Assembly: GCF_027579695.1 (NCBI RefSeq)
Contig: NC_083570.1
Location: 9,038,793 to 9,102,792 of the forward strand
Direction: 5' to 3'
Length of the DNA stretch: 64,000 nucleotides
Origin: Neoarius graeffei
Taxonomy: Eukaryota; Chordata; Actinopteri; Siluriformes; Ariidae
Shown here: positions 29,378 through 39,784 of the stretch, one piece after another
How the letters are laid out: each line of letters starts with the position of its first letter
Position numbering within the stretch: position 1 is the first letter of the stretch
Made by a program: the position numbers and the translations under genes
The notes under the pieces: generated by a model
What the model was told of the DNA's origin: nothing
Database searches by the model: none
Seen by the model: the letters and a program-made list of their open reading frames with translations, nothing else

Positions 29378-31429
29378 TTCACTAACTGATCTGGGCTGGG
29401 TTTCCCGAAAGCCTCTTAAGGCCAAGAGAGTTTTAAATGACCTCTTAAGATCCATCATCAAGCTAACGTGGTTTTCCTGAACAACATCGTAGCACAAGTC
29501 GTCCTTTAGTTTGCTCGGAATTTACGAGAGACCCGGAGCACTCGTTCAAAACAAAGAGCGACTCGCTCGCTGCCGAATCCACAGAATGCGCATGCGGCTC
29601 TGAGGGACTCTCACAGTCAGCGGGGGAAACTGGGGTTGAATCTGCTGGTGGTGTTCAATTAGTTTTCTTCTACATTGCAAATACATCGAGTTAATTATCA
29701 GAGGTGGACAGTAACGAAGTACATTTACTTGAGTTCTGTACTGAAGTACACTTTTTGAGTATCTGTACTTTACTTGAGTATTTTTTTTTTAAACTTATGA
29801 CTTTAACTTCACTACATTTGAAAGACAAATATCGTCCTTTTTACTCCACTACATTTCTATCAAGGTCCTCGTTACTCGTTACTATGAAGCAGCTTTGAAA
29901 GTGGATGTTTTTTTATTTTCTAAAACGTGATTGGTTTTTCCGCAGGTGACACTGAGACAGTCTATCAGTAATCACTAGGGTCACGTCACGTCCATCGACT
30001 GGATAAAATCAAGATCAATGATTTCTCCGCAGCATTATTTAACACGATCAGTTGATGGCAGAATGGAAGGAGGCGGTTCTTCTGGGGAATGCACACACCC
30101 ACGGTTCTATAGCTAGAACCCATGATTCAGTTTTCTGAAAGGAATAAAGAGTCATTTTGCTTTAAATGTTTGCTTTGTTTGCCTAAAACGGAGCACATCA
30201 CAGCCGACAAAAACTCGCCATCCCACCTGTGGAAGCATATTGAGGGATATAAGCGTTTTATTAGCTTGCAGTGAAGTTGTCTGTGCTTTAAGAGTTAGTG
30301 ATAATGTTGAAATAACTATGCAGTCTGATTAGTCAAATGATTTTCTGTGGATCTGCCCGCCAAGTTGCCATAGTCTTGTCCATGGCTAATGTGTACACAT
30401 AGCCAGTTAACTTGGACACTGTTAGTTATGTCCAATACGATGCCTTTAGCAGCTACTAATGCCTATATCGGGGACGCGAACTACAAAGACGCTCTTCGTC
30501 CTGTTGCTCTTTAGACTCCTTCTTATGAGTGAATTCCGGAAAACCACACACAGAGACAACGTTCATTCTTTAAGAGAGTCTCTCAACTCTCTCTTTAGGT
30601 CTGAAGGGCAACGTTATCAGGAAACCCACCCCGAACCAGATTACGACCATCACTGAAGATAAATTTAACACTCTGTTCACCAGAACACAGACAATTTTAA
30701 TCAGCTTTTACAGAATCCTTCTGATTGAGACACACATTGAAATTAAAGTTCAAATCATATCACTGACTAAAGTACCTGCTTCTCGATGGGAAACTATAAT
30801 TAAGATGATTTAATTCTGGAAAGATTTCTAGTTCTCACCTGTTTTTCAGCTCTTTCTGTTGCAACTGAAACAGCGTCATGGTCTTTATGTTTCTCCAACA
30901 TGCACAAATAACAGATGCAGGTTTGATCAGTACGACAGTAGATCTTCAGCACTTCACCATGTTCAGAGCAGATCTTCTCTTGGAGTTTTGCTGAGGCTTC
31001 AATTAATGTGTGTTTTTTCAAAGCAGGAACTTCAAGATGAGGTTTCAGATGAATTTCACAAAATGAAGTCAAACAAATCAGACAGGACTTGACGGCTTTG
31101 TGTTTTCTCCCGGTGCAGAAATCACACTCCACATCTCCAGGTCCAGCGTAACAGTGAGCAGGAGAAGCAGCTTGGACTTCAGTCTTCTTCAGTTTCTCCA
31201 ACACTTCATCCAGCATGTTGTTTCTGCGTAGAACAGGCCTTGTCGTGAAAGTGTCTCTGCACTGAGGACAGCTGTAGACGCCCTTCTGATCCTCTTGATC
31301 CCAGCAGCCATTAATACACACCTTACAGAAACTGTGACCACAGGGGATAGCCACCGGATCCTTCAGGAGATCCAGACACACTGGACACATGAACTGGTCC
31401 TGAGCTACTGAAATACTGGCCTCGGCCAT
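27037..31429 (-). CDS. FinTRIM gene B: RING, two B-boxes, coiled coil, PRY-SPRY
   Basis: Complete six-exon finTRIM, an E3 ubiquitin-ligase-type TRIM of the fish antiviral family. Inferred minus-strand exons are 31429-30839, 29205-29110, 29001-28768, 28635-28464, 28265-28206 and 27578-27037. They join in phase to 564 codons plus stop. RING is at residues 15-58 (CPVC, CGHSFCKVC, CPQC). B-box 1 is near 102-131 (CDFC...CLIC...CEIH) and B-box 2 near 154-187 (CSEHGEVLKIYC...CYLC...H). Coiled coil spans about 198-310. The linker exon ends REEFLKY, and PRY-SPRY runs from YLTLDPNTAHRR to VRLCDPE, with conserved CYWEVEW, RIGVYVDHSAGTLSFYSV and LYAGF. Exon 4 holds an SDLKKRLEEFCEEEFNKIPP segment shortened in gene A. 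It is convergent with gene A. Intron 1 holds nested DNA transposons. The RING cysteines and domain order look functional. Confidence 0.92.
27755..27835. repeat. Short tandem repeat with CCAATCAGAAT core
   Basis: Three consecutive units of about 24 bp built on ACCAATCAGAATTCAGATAC lie in finTRIM B intron 5. The CCAAT cores look promoter-like, but the intronic position makes that weak. Confidence 0.7.
28075..28162. repeat. Dispersed repeat end (TATCGT family)
   Basis: A TATCGTTTATCACAATAAT... stretch ending GTTATCGTGACAGGCCCAG resembles a terminal repeat of small fish DNA transposons. Only one end is visible in this intron. Confidence 0.4.
28164..28197. repeat. (TG)n microsatellite in finTRIM B intron 5
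   Basis: Uninterrupted GT tract of about 16 units, directly next to the exon-5 donor region on the minus strand. Confidence 0.9.
29335..29375. repeat. (AG)n microsatellite in finTRIM B intron 1
   Basis: GAGAGA run of about 20 units. The third finTRIM copy has only a short version at 45830-45842, so the tract has changed length since duplication. Confidence 0.9.
29387..30650. mobile_element. DNA transposon with long diverged inverted ends (GGGTTTCCCGAAA type)
   Basis: The left end (GCTGGGTTTCCCGAAAGC..., 29395) and the complement of the right end (GGGTGGGTTTCCTGATAAC, 30615-30635) are diverged inverted repeats about 100 bp long. Such GGGTTTCCCGAAA ends are typical of Harbinger-like fish elements. 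The interior is filled by a second element (hAT, 29698 onward). The left part and the inner hAT are also present at 45860-46900. Confidence 0.5.
29698..30450 (+). mobile_element. hAT-like fragment with BED zinc finger (copy 1)
   Basis: Begins CAGAGGTGGACAGTAACGAA, close to ends of Tol2-like hAT elements. From the ATG at about 30056 it reads MAEWKEAVLLGN and, after a stop, CLLCLPKTEHITADKNS...HLWKHIEG, a BED-type C-x2-C...H-x3-5-H finger. No hAT catalytic domain or dimerisation tail follows before the sequence ends. Paralogous copy at 46162-46900. Confidence 0.65.
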
Positions 31430-31829
31430 TTTCCTGAAATCGCAACGAGAGAGAGAGAGAGAGATCAGTTTTGTTTTCTCTGAAATGACAAGTTACTTCC
31501 TGGTTCTGTGTGTGAAAGAGAGAGAGAGAGAGGAGGAGCACAAACACAGAAAGGTCATGAACACTCCTCTATTAACCATTTCATCTCCCTTCAGTGCAGA
31601 AATATAACCCATGTACAGTAGCTGCACTGATTAGGATTAATTTCATGAAATACTCACAGAATGGATCTTAATTTTCTGGACTTTTCCACCTACTGACACC
31701 TCAAGCACAACTTTCAGCCTTGTTGATAAATTACAATTGTTTCACTTGAACAGCTTTTTCCTCGTGACATCTTTAAACTGATCTTCATCCCTAAAGAATG
31801 TTGCAGCCATTTTAAAAGTGAGGAGGACG
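31430..31829. other. finTRIM B upstream region
   Basis: Contains GA-rich tracts at 31446-31462 and 31510-31535 directly upstream of the start codon on the minus strand. The promoter is presumably here, but no TATA box or interferon-response element could be called with confidence. Confidence 0.35.
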
Positions 31830-31843
31830 CAGCTGTCAGGAAG

Positions 31844-32178
31844 TCCTTCCCACGCCTTACAGAACCTGGTATTCCTCGGCAGTCTCCCACTCAAGTACTA
31901 ACCAGGCCCAACCTGTATGTGGCGCATCAGGCGGCGCCGATCTCTGTTTCCATAGCCCTCGGCCTCTCGCCTATTACATAGCTAGGGTTACAGTGGGGGG
32001 CTAGTCCTCTGGTAACCACGAGAGTTTAACTCCCCATGCACATCTGTATTGCAGTGTGCCTTGCCAGATGGCGGTAGGTACCATTTTTATGATGGTCTTT
32101 TGTATGACCCGACCGTGAATAGAACTCCCGATCTCCCGATCGAGAGGCGGACACGCTACCACTAGGCCACTAGTCGGT
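31844..32178 (-). mobile_element. Hybrid SINE: tRNA-like head, 5S rRNA-like tail
   Basis: Flanked by a perfect 14-bp target duplication, CAGCTGTCAGGAAG at 31830-31843 and 32179-32192. On the minus strand it begins AGTGGCCTAGTGGTAGCG (A-box-like) and has GGGAGTTCTATTC (B-box-like) in the first 60 bases. The last roughly 75 bases match the 3' half of 5S rRNA (GGCCTGGTTAGTACTTGAGT, then GGGAGACTGCCGAGGAATAC). Between them is a unique linker. The usual 5S-derived SINEs carry the 5S part as the promoter head, so this order is notable. Confidence 0.85.
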
Positions 32179-32192
32179 CAGCTGTCAGGAAG

Positions 32193-32439
32193 GAAAACCA
32201 TATTTTATTGATTTCGCATTGTTTATTACGAAAAGAAATCACAAAAGTGGACCTTTTTTTCAACATAATCTCCATTTCACTCAGTATGAGCGCTCCAGGC
32301 TTAACAAGAGCCTGAACTCTTCATGACCTGCTGTTTGTGGAAACTAATCCACTTTGTGTTGATTCACATCCCACCACCTCATCACAGATTAGTTTCCTGG
32401 AGCAGCATGCCTCATCCTGTTTTATTCCTTACATCATGA
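32193..32439. other. Spacer upstream of duplicated flank
   Basis: Partly alignable to the region before 25230, with CATTGTTTATT shared; otherwise nothing was seen. Confidence 0.4.
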
Positions 32440-32980
32440 TTTATCAAGAACATTATTCCTGGTCGATGAAGAATTCTTTCTCATGAACAGATTGTTGAGA
32501 TGGAAATGAAGTTGTTAGGTGAATATGTTTGAGATCAGAGATCCTGAGTCACTTCCATCAGTCATTAGATGTGTCTTTGAGAAGTAGGAGAACACTGGAG
32601 AACCAGGAGGAAACCCACACTGACACGGGTCATTTTACCTTTGGGTCATTTTAACATTGTTAACAGACTGAAATGAATCTCCTGAAAGGCAGAAGAAAGA
32701 AATCTGCGAGTAGTGTTAACACAAGACTTTATCTAATCCCAGTCAGTGCAGGGTTCAAACCCCATCCACCAGAAATATCATTAAAATCAAAGGGAAAGGC
32801 AGAGATGAGGCAAGATCATAAACAGGAGATCTATCCAGAATAAACATGGCTCACAACTGAGGAGATTTACTAACACACTTGAAGGGTTCACAGTAACTTC
32901 TTCTTTCTTGTGTTGAAAGGCAGTCAGCGTCCTTATTGTTGCATTGCTGCCACCTTCTGGATCAATTCCTTGCACCATTA
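32440..32980. repeat. finTRIM 3' flank, copy 2 of direct segmental duplication
   Basis: Near-identical to 25230-25700 in the same orientation. It lies upstream of finTRIM B, where a second finTRIM gene would be expected to its right, but no finTRIM exon follows at 34.65 kb. The duplicate gene has therefore been lost or displaced. Confidence 0.88.
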
Positions 32981-32982
32981 TA

Positions 32983-34452
32983 CAGTGTCTTGCAAAAGTA
33001 TTCATCCCCCTTGATGTTTGTCCTGTTTTATCGCATTACAAGCTGGAATTAAAATGGATGTTTTGGAGGGTTAGCACCATTTGATTTACAAACCATGCCG
33101 ACCACTTAAAAGGTGAAAATTGTTGTTTTATTGTGACACAAACAATATTTAAGATAAAAAAGACAGAAATCTGGAGTGTGCATAAGAATTCACCCCCAAA
33201 GTCAATACTTTGTAGAGACACCTTTTGCTGCAATTACAGCTGCAAGTCTCTTGGGGTATGTCTCTATTAGCTTAGCACATCTAGCTCCTGGGATTTTTGC
33301 CCATTCCTCAAGGCAAAACTGCTCACACTCCTTCAAGTTAGATGGGTTGCATTGGTGTACAGCAATCTTCAAGTTATGCCACAGATTCTCAATTGGATTG
33401 AGGTCTAGGCTTTGATGAGGCCATTCCAAGATATTTAAATGTTTCCCTTTAAACCACTCCAGTGTAGCTTTAGCAGTATGTTTAGGATCGTTGTCCTGCT
33501 GGAATGTGAACTTTTGTCTCAGTCTCAAACCTCTGGCTGACTCAAACAGGCTTTCCTCCAGAATTGCCCTGTATTTAGTGCCATCCATCTTTCCTTCAGT
33601 CCTGACCAGCTTTCCTGTCCCTGCAGATGAAAAAGATCCCCACAGCATGATGCTGCCACCACCGTGCTTCACTGTAAGAATGGTGTTCTCAGGGTGATGG
33701 GTTTGCACCACACAGGGTGATGGGTTTGTGTTTCCCATGATGGCCAAAAAGATCAATTTTGGTCTCATCTGACCAGAGAATCTTCTTCCATGTGTTTGGG
33801 GAGTCTGCCACATGCTGTTGGGCAAACTCCAAACATCTCTGATTAATGCCCTCCTTCCCCGGTCTGTGAGTTTTGTTGGGCAGGGCCTTCTCTTGTCAGG
33901 TTTGTAGTGGTGCCATATTCTTTCCATTTTGCTATAATGAATTTAATGGCACGCCATGGGATATTCAATATTTGGGATATTTTTTATAACCCAACCCTGA
34001 TCTATACTTCTCCATAACTTTGTCTCTGACCTGTTTGGAGGCTCCTTGGTTTTCATGTTGTTTGTTTTGTCATGTTACAGAGTCAGGGTCCTTCTAGAAT
34101 AGGTTGATTTATATAGACACCATGTGACAGATCATGTGACACTGTGATTGCACACAGGTGGCTCTTAATCAACTAATTATGTGACTTATGAAGTGAATTG
34201 GTTGGAGCAGCTCTTATTTAGGGGTTTCATAAGAAAGGGGTGAATACATATGCACACTCCAGATTTCTGGGTTTTTTTTAATCTTAATTATTGTATGTGT
34301 TACAATAAAACAACAATTTTCACCTTTAAAGTGGTCGGCATGTTGTGTAAATCAAATGGCGCTAACCCTCCAAACATCCATTTTAATTCCAGCTTGTAAT
34401 GCGACAAAACAGGACAAACACCAAGGGGGATGAATACTTTTGCAAGACACTG
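32983..34452 (-). mobile_element. Tc1-like element E, full length
   Basis: TIR CAGTGTCTTGCAAAAGTATT at 32983 and its complement ending 34452. TA precedes the left end, while the right flank reads TC where the duplicated copy at 26672 has TA, a decayed target site. Length is 1470 bp. It interrupts the duplicated finTRIM flank, so it inserted after the duplication. Confidence 0.9.
33202..34080 (-). pseudogene. Tc1 transposase of element E, frameshifted
   Basis: A 241-residue open part (33202-33927) holds the catalytic half: [24 protein letters not shown] and [15 protein letters not shown], ending GVSTKY. The N-terminal HTH half lies in another frame up to about 34075. A local 19-bp direct duplication (GGGTGATGGGTTTG..., about 33693-33725) inserts extra residues next to the first catalytic region. 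Inactive. Confidence 0.85.
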
Positions 34453-34650
34453 TCCAGCAGCTTGCAGACATCCTGACCTCAGTATTAAAAGCTTCTGTCT
34501 GAAAATGAGTTCAGCACAGAAACTTCATCACTGGGGGAAACTTTATTCTCCTGTGCTCTTATCTTTTATTCTGCAAAGCTTTGATTGTAATATTTGAATA
34601 AAAATCCCAAACTCATAGATAAACCTGGATTTATAAGATTCTATAAAAAA
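34453..34650. repeat. finTRIM 3' flank, second block of duplicated copy
   Basis: Matches 26680-26870 (ACATCCTGACCTCAGTATTA, then GTGCTCTTATCTTTTATTCT). Similarity stops at about 34650, next to an A-rich run, so this is the duplication breakpoint or the edge of a later deletion. Confidence 0.88.
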
Positions 34651-35240
34651 AGTAAATTTTATTCAATGAAACACAACATGCATTTAATACAATTCAATAC
34701 AACCTCTCTCTCTGTCTCTCTCTTTTCTCTCCTTTCTCTCCAAGTCTTCATATTGGATCAGCACCAGAACATTCGTGCACTGATGTTAGCTGGACTTCCT
34801 GCATGTTTGCACCACCTTGATAACTGAAGCTTGATTGTGCATTTTCTGAATAATTTAATGAAACAATTTCAGCTGTATGTAATTCGGCTAAAAAGGAGCA
34901 AAAAACAAACAGTGACGAGCCATTTGGGAGCTGAACAAGTCAATTCTGATTGTAAATTGCTGTTCAGTCCACATTATGTAGAACATTTTGGAATCATTGT
35001 TCAATTCACTGCTTATTCATGCAGTGTGACATCTTCACGATACACAACAAGATCTGTTTTTTGTCTTGTTAACTTCGAGAGAGAGAAAAAATGAGGCTGG
35101 TGAGGGAACGACTCACTTATAGCTGCTATAACGATAGTGATGACAGGCTCTAACTCGTTTCATGGACGTTCCACAACATTATATGTAGATATAAATGGAT
35201 AAAGAGTATGATGTGTCATTTTGTACACTGAAAAATACAA
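34651..35240. other. Unassigned with dispersed repeat
   Basis: CT-rich run at 34702-34742, then low-complexity AT-rich sequence. 35040-35220 resembles the dispersed repeat at 12190-12300 (GATAAATGGATAAAGAGTATG-like). No gene. Confidence 0.4.
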
Positions 35241-35820
35241 TAGCAATTCCAAAAAAGTTGGGACGCTGTGTAAACTGCAAATAAAAAGAGAATGTGATAA
35301 TTTGTAAATCATGGACACCCGATATTTCATTCAAAATAGTACAAAGACAACATTTCGAATGTTGAAACTGAGAAATTTTATTGTTTTTTGAAAAATACAC
35401 ACTCATTTTGAATTTGATGTCAGCAAAATGGTCAAGAAAGTTCAAGAAAGGACGGGGTGTGTTTACTACTGTGTTGCATCACCTCTACTTTTAACAATTC
35501 TCTGTTAACATTTGGGAACTGAGGAGACCAATTGCTGTAGTTTTGAAAGAGAAATGTTGTCCCATTCTTGCCTGATATACACTTTCAGCTGCTCAAAAGT
35601 TTGCGGTCTCCTTTGTCATATTTTGTGCTTCATAATGCACCAAATGTTTTCAATGGGAGACAGGTCTGGACTGCAGCAGGCCAGTTTAGCACCCAGACTC
35701 TTTTACTACAGAGCCATGCAGTTTTAATATGCGCAGAAAGCAGTTTGGCATTGTCTCGCTGAAAGAAGGAAGGCCTTCCCTAAAAAAGATTTTGTCTGGA
35801 CGGCGGCATATTGCTCTGAA
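35241..35820 (-). mobile_element. Truncated Tc1-like element B, second copy
   Basis: Left TIR GCAATTCCAAAAAAGTTGGG at about 35243. The interior is the inverse of 10215-10756, with a decayed VLNWPA...transposase C-terminus on the minus strand. The 5' half of the transposase is missing beyond 35820. Confidence 0.75.
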
Positions 35821-36089
35821 ACATGTTTATAGCGGAGCTTTCGCACGGGCCGAAAATCTGGAAACCCATCGAGTTGATTTTTCATGGACACACAGGGATC
35901 CCAGCCGTGTTCGTCCATCCCCGCCCCTCACTATTCTGATTGGCTGCTTGATTTTGGCTGTAACTAGAAGCGCGAGCACCTACATAACTTATTTTTGTCT
36001 CCAGATAATTTCATATTTATCGGGTTTTTCCATCGAGAACAACTCAAACAGTGCAACACAATCATTTTAGTTGACTCAGTTGATATATA
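35821..36089. other. Unassigned GC-mixed spacer
   Basis: Contains CCCGCCCCTCACTATTCTGA and a TATATATA run just before the next Tc1. No gene or element was identified. Confidence 0.35.
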
Positions 36090-36091
36090 TA

Positions 36092-36645
36092 CAGTGGCAT
36101 GCAAAGGTTTGGGCACCCTTGCTGAAAATGTCTGTTACTGTGAATAGTTAAGTGAGCAGAAGATGAACCGATCACCAAAAGGCATAAAGGTAAAGACGAG
36201 ACATTTCTTTTCAGCGTTTTATGCAGGATTTGTGTATTATTTTTGTTTTGTACAATTGGAGAGTGAAAAAAGAAAAGGAATGCCATGCGAAAGTTTGGGC
36301 ACCCCAATACATTTGAGTTCTCAGGTTACTTTTACCAAGGTTCCAGACCTTAATTAGCTTATTGAGCTGTGGCTTGTTCAAATTCTTCATTAGGAAAGGT
36401 CAGATGATGCATATTTCAAAGCTGTATAAATTCTCTGACTCCTCGAACTTGTCTCTAAAATCAACAGCCATGGGCTCCTCTAAGCAACTTCCTCACATTC
36501 TGAATAATAAAATAATTGATGCTCACAAAGCAGGAGAAAGCTACAAGAACATAGCAAAGTGTTTTCAGGTAGCTGTTTCCTCAGATTGTAATGTTATTAA
36601 GAAATGTCAGATCACAGAAACGGTCAGCTCCAGCATAATCAGGTG
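36092..36645 (+). mobile_element. Tc1-like element F, 5' part only
   Basis: TIR CAGTGGCATGCAAAGGTTTG at 36092, preceded by TA. The transposase starts at 36470 (MGSSKQLPHILNNKIIDA) with HTH-like AGESYKNIAKCFQVAVSS, then decays. The copy is cut at about 36645 by a SINE fragment. Confidence 0.82.
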
Positions 36646-36647
36646 TA

Positions 36648-36694
36648 CAGTGGTGTGATGGTTAGCACAGTCACCTCACAGCAAGAAGGTTCTG
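36648..36694 (+). mobile_element. SINE head fragment (family S)
   Basis: GTGTGATGGTTAGCACAGTC and CAGCAAGAAGGTTCTGGG match the tRNA-like head of the family-S SINE, cut off just before the B box by the next element. Confidence 0.75.
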
Positions 36695-37536
36695 GGCAGG
36701 GCTCTCAAGTCTCACGCATTGAGCGTGAGACACACGCATTTCAAGCAGTTCACATGCTCACACGCCACACCTTGTATCTCTCACGCACAGAAATTACTAA
36801 GACACCATCCACCAAGGTGCACCGCTATTTTTTAACTGTGGATGAAGAGCAGGCATCAAGTGGTTTCCCGCAGAGTTCAGAAACAGCTTGCCACACACCG
36901 ATCAATAAATTGAGAAATGTAGCTACCCAACAGCCAATCAAAAAATAGCATTGTTGTTGTCGCGGCGAACGCCCTTTTTGTCAGCCGGTATGCAAGCGCG
37001 TTAATTACTCACCTGTGCGCAATCAAGGAGAACAAAGCGACACGCTGACTTCCTGCTCGGGTGCGAGGACTGAACAGCAAAAAGTAGGCTGCTGCAGTGC
37101 GAAATACAAATTCTGGCCCGTAGCCAGGGGGGATCGGAGGGTTCGTTCGCCCCCCCCGGACACACACGCCCCTCAAGATTACTCAAGATTTATTCATTTG
37201 TTCATGTCCGATGAATATACATTGATTCACATTTAAATTTACAATATCAAATCTAGACTAATCAAAAAAGAAAAGTAGACTAAGTGAGGACGAGTTAGAA
37301 AAACGGGTTCATTTCTCCTATGTTTATGTTTACACGTTTTGTTCAGACTGCTTTACACCCCAATCCAGTGGGTGGCGGTAATGCCCCATTAGACCCCTTT
37401 CACTGACGTCACCCGAAACCGGAAGTAAACAAACCCTGCGCCACATTGGAAGACCACCAAACTCGTGATTAGGGGGAAATAACGGCAGCGCGCGGTATGT
37501 GAACCCACGAGGCACTTGGTTCATCAAAAACCTACA

Positions 37537-37731
37537 ATGGTAAACTTTTGTGCTGCGTTAGGGTTCTAACAAAGCTGATGGGAAAGGTGAAAAGAAGTCT
37601 TTCTACAGAATACCAGCTGTGATTGAGACACAAGGGGAGCAAACCAAGGAGCTTTCTGCCAGGAGACAGAGAGAGGATTTAGCTGCTTTATGCAGAGCGG
37701 ATCTGAATACTTCAAGTCTATTTTGTTACTG
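37537..37731 (+). pseudogene. THAP-like exon, frameshifted
   Basis: Starts ATG at 37537 (MVNFCAALG). After a 2-bp loss it continues KADGKGEKKSFYRIP, QGEQTKELSARRQRE and LAALCRADLN to a donor (ACTG|GTAAGT at 37731/37732). This is the THAP zinc-finger layout. The second cysteine is destroyed by the deletion. Confidence 0.65.
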
Positions 37732-37959
37732 GTAAGTCACTAGGCTAGAGTGTTGTAGAACATTTTTTTAAATGTTTACTGAATAAAAACATCCTTAATT
37801 TTATCAAATATTCTCTACTCTATATTTCATTTCTTTCTTTTGTTTTAATTTTCCTCCCTCCATCCCTCTTTGGATTTTAAATATAGTTTTTCCCCCAGGT
37901 CCAAATAATTCAAATATATATAAATAAAAACAGATAAGTAGTAAATTAAAAATAAATTA

Positions 37960-38096
37960 TGAAATAAAAAAATAAATTCTCCCTTGCTCCGAGTCTTATC
38001 ATATGGGTCAAACCCATCAATCACAGCCAGTTTCTCCACATACCGTGCCCTTTCTGCAGCTGGTAATGTACTCACATAACCAGAATTATCAGCCAT
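37960..38096 (-). pseudogene. Transposon-borne ORF fragment (KLAVIDGFDPY type)
   Basis: The first 41 residues, MADNSGYVSTLPAAERARYV and EKLAVIDGFDPYDKTRSKGEF, form a coherent start. The later residues are low-complexity intron-like sequence after a donor-type junction. This motif is familiar to me from uncharacterised fish ORFs next to THAP-bearing transposons, but I cannot name it firmly. It is divergent from the THAP exon on the other strand. Confidence 0.4.
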
Positions 38097-38224
38097 CGTG
38101 TCACTTTACTCTCGCTCGTACTTTGTTTTATATTGTGAGTGCATGTACTTGGTCTTCCAATATGGTGCCTAACAAAATCTCGCAGTACGGTGATGTCACG
38201 CGGTAGCCCTGGATAGAAGAGAAA

Positions 38225-38313
38225 GTGGGGAAAAAAGAAGATAAAGACAGAAAACGCAAGAAATCTGCTGCTACTTTGTCCCAAAATATTGGCGCCATGT
38301 TCCAAAAAAGGGC
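38225..38313 (+). pseudogene. Basic N-terminal exon, hAT/ZMYM-like
   Basis: KEDKDRKRKKSAATLSQNIG, ending at a possible donor (AAAATG|GTAAGG), resembles lysine-rich first exons of TTF/ZMYM-type hAT transposases such as that at 60814. A possible next exon at 39239-39357 lies inside the 872-bp element. Weak. Confidence 0.35.
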
Positions 38314-38783
38314 TAAAATGGGTAAGGTGCTGAGTGCAGGATTTTGTTTTTCTTTTGTTTACAACAGTAGTGGTAGATCGATCTGTCAGAGTGATCAGTG
38401 GGGGTAGCGTCAGCCTGTCCGTCAGTCTGTGTGTGTCAGTGACACGCACACACAGAGATGAGTTAGGTGGCTCGATGGCTAGGTACTAGTAGCGTCGGAC
38501 CTGGGGCTGCTTTTATTTTTTTTTTCAGCTTGGGAAATCGGAGCTGTGGTGTGGTGTGAAGACAGTAAAATGCGAGACTTTTAAGAGCACGTGTTTTTCA
38601 GTCGTCATGGTAACATAGCATCATGGTAACATGACGCCCTGTCAGTGGTTTGGCATTTGGATCAGAGTGAAAAGAAACGTGTGCACTAGCTGGAAAATGA
38701 AAATGTTCAGACCAGTGTGTGTGAAAACACCCACTGTTGCTGCATTTGGGCAATTTTAAATTAATTGTCCTTATAGGGCTGTG

Positions 38784-39655
38784 TAGACCCCGAAGCCGTT
38801 TGTTTTCAGGATAATGGCTGGCTGATGAAATTATTGGCTGGCTAGCTGACTCAGCCAAAACCTTAATGGCTGCTGCAGCCACCAAAATGTTTATGGCTAC
38901 AAATGGCTGATACTGGACGTCACTGTGTGGCATATATCCGGGTGAACGGATCAAACAAATGGGGGGAATAAATAGCAAATTACCACAGGTCCCCTGGTCT
39001 CTTACTTCATTGTAAATATAAATCTAGCAAGATTGTAGTTCAATGCTAATAATAAGCTAATCTGGATTGTTCGAGGAAGGCATCTAGCGATCTACTCTCA
39101 CTAGCAATGACCAGTGAAGGACTGGCAGCTATCTTACTATGATGAAAGTAGAGTGGTGGAGTACTTTTTTTTTTTTTATCAATCTCGAAGTATGTGAAAC
39201 TAACAAACAAAAAAAAATACCTTTACACTTTCCCTCAGCAGCGGCAAAGAATGCAGCCATCTCGTCGATATCGGAGTCGATTGATGCTCTGGGTGGGTTC
39301 CCGGGTTCCCCAGTGTATCGTGGTAACGGTGTGAGGGGCGGGAAGCCAGACAGGTAGTCACAACGGCAAGCTTGTGGTGGCTCTCTGTGCTGTGATATCA
39401 GTTCTAAATCTCTACAGTGTATGCCTATACGTCTCTATTGTGTTACTACTAGTGTGTACAGTTGATCATGTTTGTGTCACTTTTCTTGTAGCTCATGACG
39501 TGGATAAACCCATTATTTGATGTACACAATTCTTAGTGGCTCAGCCAAATTTTTATTAGATAGCGGCTCAAATTGGCTTACAAAATTATTGGCTGGCGGC
39601 GGCTCAAATTCTAAATGGCGGTTTTAGCGGCGCCTGGCGGCGGCTTCGGGGTCTA
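38784..39655. mobile_element. 872-bp hAT-like element with perfect 8-bp target duplication
   Basis: Ends TAGACCCCGAAGCCG (38784) and its perfect complement finishing 39655 are flanked by GGGCTGTG at 38776-38783 and 39656-39663. Eight-bp duplications are typical of hAT (and P) elements. The interior has GGCTGGC/GGCTGGCGGCGG-type subterminal repeats. A short ORF (39139-39357) starts after a T-rich acceptor-like tract but has no known domain. Confidence 0.85.
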
Positions 39656-39784
39656 GGGCTGTGCAATATTATTTCAATCTCAGGATTACTTGAAACATTT
39701 ATCTCAATTAGAAATTATTGTTGTTTTTTATGCTAAAGCATGGGCAGATCAGGAGTGTTCTGATGCCATAAACAACAACTGAAG

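Noticed and set aside
31850-31925. A functional 5S rRNA gene on the minus strand
   Set aside because: Only the 3' half resembles 5S, with several mismatches. It is the tail of a SINE bounded by a target duplication.
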